The notes under the pieces were generated by a model. That model searched no databases, was not told where the DNA came from, and saw nothing but the letters and a program-made list of their open reading frames with translations. From NCBI GenBank assembly GCA_905221605.1, contig CAJNDS010002176.1, forward strand, positions 409,800-473,799: a stretch of 64,000 nt of DNA. The letters are read 5' to 3'. A program made the translations under genes and the position numbers. This document shows positions 21,908 through 57,194 of the stretch, in pieces (position 1 is the first letter of the stretch; every line of letters begins with the position of its first letter). This DNA is from Symbiodinium natans. Taxonomy: Eukaryota; Sar; Dinophyceae; Suessiales; Symbiodiniaceae.

Positions 21908-22252
21908 CGAGTATCTGGGGTTAGGGTTTAGGGTTTAGAGTTTAGGGTTTAGGGGGGCTGCCCAAAATGCTAGAGTTCTATGTTGCAAGGGCCAGGCCAA
22001 GCCAATGTGCAAAGCCAAAGTTGACGCCGACCCGGGAATTTGTGCCTCTGTTCCACTGCCAGCATTGTCCACAAAGATTTAGCAATTACCTCCCCTAAAC
22101 CCTAAACCCTGGCCATGGGATGCATTGAAAACAGTATTTCCATCATGTGTCGGCAGTGGAAGTATGACATTGCCAAGATTCATCACCTAAACCCTAAACC
22201 CTAAACCCTAAACCCTAAACCCCAAACCCCAAACCCTAAACCTTTGAATCAG

Positions 22253-49355
<27,103 letters not shown>

Positions 49356-50360
49356 CCCGAAACTTTTTTAAACTCCACGACTCCAAGCTGTTTTAAAATC
49401 TTGTATAGTTCGACGATTTCGATGTAGATTAGTTCATCCGGAAAGCTTCAGCGAAAAGCGGTACCCCGAGGTGCTTCCCTTGTAGAAGCCTGGTTATTTC
49501 TGACCATCCGAATCCGAAGCTCTCCGGTTGTCCCTGGGTGCTTGCTAGGATCCACGGCTTTGATCGATTTTGCACCTGTAGGAGCAGGACATTGCTCGCC
49601 CCTCCGCCGTCAGCGCAGAATCACCACAAGCCACGGTTCTGTCTTGCACAGACCTCGGAGTCACACAGAAATCCTGGTACCAGCTCGCAAGCGCCAGGGT
49701 TTGGTTCCGTGCGCGTCCCTGCCGCGCCCTTTGCAGCGAGATGGCCAGGTGCGCGGGGAGGTGCTTCCTTGAAATGCCATTGAAGAGTGTGAGTTGTGGC
49801 AGGGCTATTCGGTTCCCTCACGTTTTTGTTTTTCTAAATTGTGGACGTGTTTAAAAACACACTAGCAATAATCAGAGTGCCTCATCCTGAAGAACCCTCA
49901 CGTCACCCGTCACTCAACCCCAAACCCTATAACCCCACCGTAAACATCCCCTAGATCTTCTAAGCCCCGTAAACCCTACCCTATCAGCCCCCTACACCCT
50001 TTAAACCCACCACCCAAACCCTAAACCCGAAACCCTCAACCCCCAAACCCGAAACCCTAAACCCGAAGCCCCAAACCCCAGACTCAAGGCTTAACGCCGC
50101 CCCCTCGACTTTGGTAGGGTACGGAGCCCGTTCTCCTCGGTGGGCTGCCTCCTGGACCCGCCTTAGTTTTCTCCCTGTAAACCCCTCCCCCCCCACCCGA
50201 AACCCAGAACCCCAAACCCTAAACCCCAGCCCCAAGCCTGAAACCTAGGCCCCAAACCCTAAAACCCTAAACCCCAAAACCCTAAACCCCTAAACCCTAA
50301 ACCCCTAAATCCACCCTGGGGAGGCAGCTTTTCCCCTCCTCCTTGGGCCGCCGCCCCCAG
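49356..50360. other. Intergenic stretch
   Basis: Short overlapping frames at 49538-49783 without motifs, then a long degenerate C-strand telomeric block (49910-50290). An antisense frame within that block is open at about 50090-50175 but without recognisable domains. Confidence 0.5.
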
Positions 50361-50438
50361 AGCCTTCGGAGCCCCCGGAGTTCCCGGAGCCCCCGGAGTT
50401 CCCGGAGCCCCCGGGGCTCACTTGGCGCTCCAGGCACG
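50361..50438 (+). CDS. Collagen-like exon candidate
   Basis: After GCCGCCCCCAG one frame reads FGAPGVPGAPGVPGAPG, a Gly-X-Y collagen-like run with Pro in position Y, then AHLALQAR. It lies between the C-strand block ending at 50290 and a G-strand block from 50445. The other frame gives PPEFPE repeats; the underlying DNA is a 15-18-bp tandem repeat (GGAGTTCCCGGAGCCCCC), so the coding status is uncertain. Confidence 0.4.
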
Positions 50439-50444
50439 GAGGGT

Positions 50445-50512
50445 TTAGGGTTTAGGGTTTAGGGTTTAGGGTGTAGGGTTTAGGGTTTAGGGTTTAGGGT
50501 TTAGGGTTTAGG
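50445..50512 (+). repeat. TTTAGGG block
   Basis: About ten G-strand units directly downstream of the collagen-like island. Confidence 0.95.
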
Positions 50513-50631
50513 GCGTTTGTCCTGGAGAGGCTGTTCTTTAGGGTTTGGGGCTTGGTGCTGAGGGTTGAGGGTTGTGCAGGTCTTGGTTTGGAGTTCTTAC
50601 GTTCCTTTACCTGAGAGCTTGGTGTTTAGGT

Positions 50632-50728
50632 AGGGATGTGCCCATACTGACAGTCCTTAATAGGGACTATAGTAGCCCCTATTATCATCCCTATGAAGGA
50701 CTGTAAGTATTTTGGGGAACATCCCAAG
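50632..50728. mobile_element. MITE-like element, family A
   Basis: AGGGATGTGCCC and GGGGAACATCCCAA ends, with inner arms ACTGACAGTCCTTAATAGGG and CCCTATGAAGGACTGTAAGT. Outside the P450 gene, showing that the family is dispersed. Confidence 0.75.
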
Positions 50729-53700
50729 GTTTAGGGCTACACTGTCACTACAGGCTTGGGGGTGTCAACTTGCAGAAGTTTGCCGGGTCTTGTGTTATAC
50801 AGTCGAGGTCTGAGTTTTGTTTCATTCAGGCCCTGGAAGGGCTTCTTCGCCATTTTTAAAACGCCAACCCTAAGCTCCCCAAGAATGCTTGTGCGAGCCT
50901 TAGGTGGTTCAGGAAGCTTCTTCGTTTTGGAAACAAGAAGCTCAAAAGCTCGTGTCTTCAGGATTTGTCAAAAGCTTCTAGTTGTTTGCGAATCCAAGGC
51001 ACCCTGAAAGCACGAAAAAGAGCCCCAAACCCTCAAACCCTGTGGGGAACTTTTGCCGATTTGCAAAGTGATTCCAGATGCCGGCACCTACTGGCAGCTT
51101 CATGTGGAATGAGCCCAGGCCGCCTCCGCCCCCGAATCGAGGATGTTTGGGCTTGAAGGTTTTTGTTCGGCTTCGTAGAGTTGGGTTTAGGGTTTTAGGC
51201 GCTACGTTTTGAGGCTTCGAGGGTCCTTTTTGAGCGATCCAGGATTCCCATATGCCAAATCGCTAGAAGAGTTATTCTCGGGCTCTTGAGGGAGGATCTT
51301 CAGGGAGCGCATTAGGGAACCTTGGGAACCCCTTCCTCCCTAAACCCTAAACCCTAAACCCTAAACCCTAAACCCTAAACCCTGAACCCTAAACCCTAAA
51401 CCGTGCAAAGTTGGGTCTTTCCTGTGGCCTTCTCAGGCTGCGGGGTACTTTAGGCGTTTGGCTTGGGGTGTAACGCCCACCCCATGGAGCTGAAAGGAGC
51501 CCTCTTTGTCCGAGTGCTGCGGAATGTGTGCTCTGACAAGTTCTGGGCTAGCTTGCTTCTTCCGTGCGCACCATACATGCAGGGCAGTTTTTTGGCAGAT
51601 GGGCTTTGAACTCAAACCCAACATCGCGCCTACCAGGCGAGTCTTCCCCGTCCAGTCGGGGGAGCCCAGGGTTTCACGCCGTTGGCTTCAGATTCAACGG
51701 AGAGGAAGCATACACAGCTTAGCCGGCAGTGCTTGTAGCTTGCACAGGCGAAGAATAGCAATCGTGGCAAAAGAGGCAATGATAAATATATATAATTATA
51801 TATATATATATATATTTTGCATCATAGCCGGTTTCTGTATGTCGCAACCCCCCCCCCCCCCCCCGCGGTTGCAGTGATCCTCCTTCACCTCTCAGCGATG
51901 TGGCGAGCTGAGGTGGAGAGCACCCGCAGTCGAGGCTCAGCAGCCTCGAGGTGGGCCCACGAGTGCAACGTTTGCTTCAGATGCGGCTTCGGCTTCGATT
52001 CACCACCACAAGTCGTGGTTTCCGCTAGAGTTCCGTGTAGAGCCTGGGCATGCTTCATGCTGTGGTAGGTGTTGGTGGGGGGGGGGAGGAGGAGGCGACA
52101 TGCCACCCTGGATCGCAAGTCGCATGCACATCGACAACTTGGAGTCTTGCACACGTGTCGTGAGATGTTGCCGCGAGCAGCAACATTATGCTGTTTGCTC
52201 CCCCGCATGCACTGCCAAGCACCCGACTCCCAATAGCTGAACGTCACACCTGCATGTTCTTTCATGCAATTTGTCGTGTCGCGGCTAGATGAAAACTCTC
52301 AAACTCTCTGCTGGCGTGATGAGCGAAGCATGTGGCTGCCGAATTCCTAGGCTTGACTCATGAAACCCGCCCACACCCGACTTCTCGAGCGATGGCAGGG
52401 CTCGTCCGCTCCTCCTCCGAGATTATCATTGGCCATGTCGGAGAGAGCGATGAACGGGCATACTGCCAGGACTGGCCATGCAATCAGGGTTATTGGGGAC
52501 GAGTAGGGGACATGGACTACGACTAGGAGTTGCAAAGAGAAACATACCCAACATACACCAGACACTATCAGGGCTTAAGAGACAACCTTTCAATTTTTTT
52601 GGGAGATTTTACTTCCTATATCATCCCCAAGGTTAACATCTAGTTTGCTAAGGCTACTGGACAACTAAGATGCTGGGTGTGGCAAGATGTTTTAATCTTG
52701 GCCATTCAAAGAGCCCTAAACCCTAAACCCTAAACCCTAAACCCTAAACCCTAAACCCTAAACCGTTTTGGGGCCCTGTACCGAGTCCAGGATCCTGAGG
52801 CGGCAGGATGGACTTGGCGGCTCAGGGGCTTATACCTGGTATGATGGTATGATGCTAGCATTTTTTTGTCGTGTTATGAATGTGTGTGTGTACATATATA
52901 TGTATATATGTACTTATTTTGTATTGAAAAATATATGTATATATATATATATATATATGATTCAGCCCCGGCGGGCCCCCCCCCCCTCCCCCCTACCCCC
53001 CCCCCCCCCCCCCAATGGTACCCCCCCCCCCCCCCCTGTGGTGTGGTTGGGGGTTGGTTTTAGGGTTTTAGGGTTTAGGGTTTAGGGGTTTAGGGTTTTA
53101 GGGTTTTGGGGGTTTAGGGTTTTTTAGGGTTTAGGGTTTTAGGGTTTAGGGTTTAGGGTTTAGGGTTTAGGGTTTAGGGTTTTCCCCGCGGATGGGGTAC
53201 TAAGATGATCCCCCCCCCCCTGTGGTGTGGTTGGGGGTTGGTTTTAGGGTTAGGGTTTAGGGTTCAGGGTTTTAGGGTTTAGGGTTTAAGGTTTAAGACT
53301 TAAGGTTTAGGGTTTAGGGTTAGGGTTTAGGTTTTAGGGTTTAGGGTTTAGGGTTTACGGTTTAGGGGTTTAGGGTTTAGGGTTTAGGGTTTAGGGTTTA
53401 GGGTTTAGGGACCGTAGAGTAGGCTTGGGGGGGGGGGGGATACCATGGGGGGGGGGGGGGCCCAGGACGCTCGACGCTGAACCATATATATCATCCATAT
53501 ATTGAGTTGTTTTGTAGTCTAATGTAACATGTAGGCTGAGGCTGAGGCTTCTTTCGGGCACGTTGAACCGTAGCAAAGGTCCAGGACGCATGACCATCCA
53601 CCGTCTTGCAGCAAAAAACATGCCACAACTGTGGCATCCGAGTCTGTGAAGGACTGTGCCTACAAATTCCATACGATTTGGGATTTGGGGTTTAAGGTCT

Positions 53701-53774
53701 CCTCCTGAACCAGTCTCTTGTTCCACGTAGCTCTACTAGTTGTTCTAGTTGTTCTAGCTGTGACGCTCTGGCAG
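50729..53774. other. Weakly coding and repeat-rich stretch
   Basis: Telomeric blocks at 51340-51400 (C), 52710-52765 (C) and 53055-53410 (G, with a 38-bp direct repeat around TGTGGTGTGGTTGGGGGTTGG). TA microsatellites at 51790 and 52900, poly-C and poly-G tracts. A frame at 52391-52526 (MAGLVRSSSEIIIGHVGE to a stop) may be an exon. Nothing is recognised. Confidence 0.45.
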
Positions 53775-53857
53775 TCCTGACCCCGGATGCTCCGTTTCAA
53801 GCGACTCAAAACATCTCCGCAGAAGCCTCGCGCAAGCTCACCCTTGACGACCCGTAG
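53775..53857 (+). CDS. Candidate terminal exon
   Basis: Acceptor GACGCTCTGGCAG, frame LTPDAPFQATQNISAEASRK then LTLDDP and TAG (53855-53857). Clean acceptor and protein-like sequence. Family unknown. Confidence 0.45.
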
Positions 53858-53902
53858 CCACGCAGCGCGCTCGGCTAAAGGTTGCTTTCACTGGGAAGGT
53901 AG

Positions 53903-54010
53903 GGACTTGGGACATGTTATATTCTCCCTTGTTTGGGTTTCGAGGGGATCATATGCGGGAATATGTTTCAGAGGGTGCTAAAGGGGCCATCCTAGCTGAG
54001 AAGAAGCCCC
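53903..54010. mobile_element. Dispersed element, family D
   Basis: Contains GGGACATGTTATATTCTCCC, CCTTGTTTGGGTTTCGAGGGG, AGAGGGTGCTAAAGGGGCC. Second copy of the element at 20328. Confidence 0.55.
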
Positions 54011-54325
54011 CAAAGTTTCTTTTGCCTGAGATCAGCCCGGTCCTGACCTTGAGTTCAGCTCATCCTTCAACTCCTGGACGCTTCGAGGCTTCTTCAGGTA
54101 ATTCCGATGCCCAGTTTGAAGTCTTCTATATACTCTTTCATAGCCTGTTTTCAACGTAGAGAAACAAGTTGCCATGTTGCCCGAAGATGCTCCGAACCAC
54201 GGGAGTGGCACGTTTGTATAAGTTCCCCTGTTAGTCCGCAGAAGAGTTTTGTACAACACGCATTTCTGTAAGCCCTCATGCGAGGCAACCCTTTCACTGG
54301 GTACAGGGGACGGCCATCCAAATAA

Positions 54326-54436
54326 TGTAGGGGGCCGTAATAGTTAGAATGCGGTTTTGAGGGGGTTCTTATGCTAGTAATTTATAAAGGGGATCCTAAG
54401 GGAAGATTATTAGTGATTCTTCCGACCCCTACATTA
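54326..54436. mobile_element. MITE-like element, family B
   Basis: AATGTAGGGGGCCGTAATAG start and CTTCCGACCCCTACATTAC end form a terminal inverted repeat. Core AAGGGAAGATTATTAGTGAT as in the other copies. Confidence 0.75.
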
Positions 54437-55925
54437 CACAGGGCTCGGACGCGTAGACTCGGCATGCCATCGCAGGTTTAACGGTAAGTAGGGACTCAGA
54501 GGCATGCCCCACGTCATCCGGAAAAGGCGATCGCCCCAAGAGATTGTCAGGCGAAGTACTTCGCTGCTGACCAATGAATCGCGCAGATCCGTTGAGAAAA
54601 AAAAGTCCCCATCCCCGTGCCATGCCCTTTAAACCGCTGAGACCGTGGGATGCACGAAGATTTCGCATGGACGGCCGGAAAAATCAGGTGTTGGCGGAAG
54701 CAGCTTACAGCTTCCAGTAGCCGAGATTGGAGACCACAAGAGAGGTTGGAGGGCTGTTGTAGTTGGAGAGCTGTTGGGGCGGGTTGGCCAGGGCGGGGGG
54801 ATTCTTACTGCACAGCCACCATCTTTGCAGATAGCTCGATCTTCCAAGATCTTGCACCGGCGGGGGGGGGGGGGTGTGGGGGGGGAGAGAAGCGTTTGAG
54901 GTTCGGAGACCTGGATCGTGCCAAGTTCTCTTGTCACATGAGCCAAACTCAACAGCTCAGACTTAGCAAAGTCTACATGTTTTGGAGGATTGGTTATCAT
55001 CCTGCATGCACATGCAGGGCCACGAGTTCTTTGCGATTAATCGCAAGCCCTGGGCTGTTCACAGAAAGCAGGTCTGAAGCCTACTTACGACTCGACGATC
55101 CAGTAGATGACTTCATGCACCCAGCTGTTTCCGTCACTTCGCCTGGAGGGTGACAGAACTTAGAAGCCACAAGCGTTCGTCAGAAGTCGTGTCTTCGCGG
55201 CCCGCAAGCACTCAGAATCGCCATGGCCGCTGGTGCCCAGTCCGGGCACATGTTGCGTAATCAAGGCTTCAAATAAGATAAGGCGACGACCGTGCGTGGG
55301 CGAATGGCGAGTGGTGTAGTGCAGCAGCCAGTACGCATGCCCAGGCTGTGGGCAAGAGAACGCTGGCTCAGCTTCGGGACTTCTGCAAGCATGTTCGAGT
55401 AGGAAAGGCAACAAGGGAGGGTTTTTGTGAAACCAACGCCCGTTCTTCTCAAGAATGCCAGTGCATGTGCATGTGTTGGGGCCATGGATCTGCCACGCTT
55501 GCTCGGCAGCAGGGCTAAGGCAGGGTCGGTTTGAGTTTTCGTTTGAACTTGTGTGCATGTTAACCCTAAACCCTAAACCCTAAACCCTAAACCCTAAATT
55601 TCCCCCGGAGACAGCTGCGAAGCTCTGCTGATGTTTGATGATTTGACGCTTGATGCTTCTGTGATGCGGAAGCTGGGTTAGTTGTAGCCTTCCGTTTGCT
55701 TAGTTATAACCGGTTGCTTTCTTGTGTTTTTTGCTTAAGGCTCTACCTCACCCTCTATGGGTATGCCCGTATGCCCTCCCCCAGAGCAGCCACATTCAGG
55801 CAATGAAGGGAACGGTCAGCATGACAGAGGGCAAGCCAAGAAACACTCTCATGCCGGCCCTGAGCAAGTCCTGCACGCACGCCTTTGGGTCTCGCAAGAT
55901 GTGGAAGAATGAGCTTTCAAAACTA

Positions 55926-56065
55926 CGCACACGAAGGGCTCGTCTTGTGGAAAGAATTACAGCCTGCCGACTTCTGGCAAGCCAGGTGGCGAAACACGCT
56001 CACGAAGGGCTCTTCTCGTGGGAAGAATTAGTGCCCGAGTGACCGCCGGCTTTTGGGGCAAGCCA
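55926..56065 (+). repeat. Direct duplication of a ~60-bp possibly coding segment
   Basis: CACGAAGGGCTCGTCTTGTGG-AAAGAATTA and CACGAAGGGCTCTTCTCGTGG-GAAGAATTA, each followed by CTTCTGGCAAGCCAGG or CTTTTGGGGCAAGCCAGG. In one frame the first reads AHEGLVLWKELQPADFWQA, in another the second reads AHEGLFSWEELVPE, suggesting a duplicated short exon. Confidence 0.5.
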
Positions 56066-56682
56066 GGGACCGTTCACCGGGGCACAAAGTCAGCCCCCAA
56101 CAGGCCACAGAGTTCCACAGAGTCCCCAAAAGCTGCTGTAGTAAGGGCACGGTCCAAGGCCCTTTTTGACCGGGAACTGGGACTTTTTAGGGTTTAGGGT
56201 TTAGGGTTTAGGGTTTCGGGTTTTTTGCGGGCAGGCTTGTAGCTACAAGGCTGCGCATCCTAGTTATCGCCACTGAACCTGATAACCTGTTGCCATGGGT
56301 GTGGCGGGGCAAGGAATGAAGGGTATCTGGGTTCCAGGCTTAAAAGCAGACCAAAGTCTTTGGGTGTTGGGCTTCGGCTGTCATCGCTTTCAAGAAGTTT
56401 CCGACAAAACCCAGCAGGCTTAACTGCCTTGGGGCATGATAGACTGGACATGATAGACTTAAACCCCACCGCCCGCTTCACACAAACCAAGCTCTACACC
56501 CGGCAGCTGCCCCTAAAGCCCGGAAGCCCGAAGAGTTCGAAAGCAAGCGAAATCCAAACCGTAAACCGCAAGACCATACTTAACCCTTGAAACCCCCAAG
56601 CTTCATGCAGCCCTATAAACCCCCAAAAACCAACTGGCCAGTAAAGAGCCAGCTTTAACGTGAAGCTGTTTCGTCTCTCGCA

Positions 56683-56731
56683 GCTTTCCCAAAGGCAGCG
56701 GCGCAGATGCAGGCCCGCCTCGAGTGGCTGA
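56683..56731 (+). CDS. Candidate internal exon upstream of the PARP-like gene
   Basis: Acceptor TTTCGTCTCTCGCAG, frame FPKAAAQMQARLEWLR, donor GCTGAG|GTGTTC. Clean GT-AG signals. It may be the 5' exon of an unknown gene. Confidence 0.4.
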
Positions 56732-57180
56732 GGTGTTCTGGACCTTGCTCATTCATGAGTTCTAGCAAAGGCTTTCAGAGTGTATGTGCAGATGTATCTG
56801 CATGTCGGGCTTTGGCTGGGCAATTCGGCGGCGAAGGTTGCGACCGACATCTTTTAGCTATTCAGGAGAGCAATGGCTCCGCATATCTGAGTTTTTGTCA
56901 TTTTCAAGGCACGGCTTGCTCAAACTCGCGATTTCATCAACCAGGATCGTGGTCGCGGTCGGCATGTGCATTCTCTGTCCGGGGCCCGGCTGACCAAGTG
57001 TGCGCAGTTTGCAAAGCCTGTAGATGTCAAACAGAATCGGTGCAAATTCGGGCAAATGCTTCTCGATGGGGATCCTGTCCCACAACTGCCTGTTCTGTCA
57101 AGCAAGCTTGGGGTACATGCTCTGTCCGTGCTGGCGAGGCTCGGGAGCCCCACTTTGTGTATGTGTGTTACGTGTGTGTG

Positions 57181-57192
57181 CTTTGACTCGAG
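57181..57192 (+). promoter_or_regulatory. Possible relic spliced-leader fragment before the PARP-like start
   Basis: CTTTGACTCGAG immediately precedes the start codon context. Compared with the 3' half of the dinoflagellate spliced leader (TTTTGGCTCAAG) it matches 9 of 12 positions. Such relics are known upstream of retroposed dinoflagellate genes. The match is too short to be sure. Confidence 0.25.
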
Positions 57193-57194
57193 CC

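Larger units (their letters stand above)
53858..56682. other. Unassigned stretch
   Basis: Family D (53903-54010) and family B (54326-54436) elements, a poly-G tract (54863-54885), a short CCCTAAA block (55560-55600) and a duplicated ~60-bp segment (55926-56065). Overlapping frames of 120-170 codons on both strands at 54629-55558 show no motif, and I do not call them genes. Confidence 0.45.

Noticed and set aside
54629-55558. Overlapping 120-170-codon frames on both strands
   Set aside because: No domain, no consistent codon pattern, and several contain homopolymer-encoded Gly or Pro runs. Not enough to call a gene.
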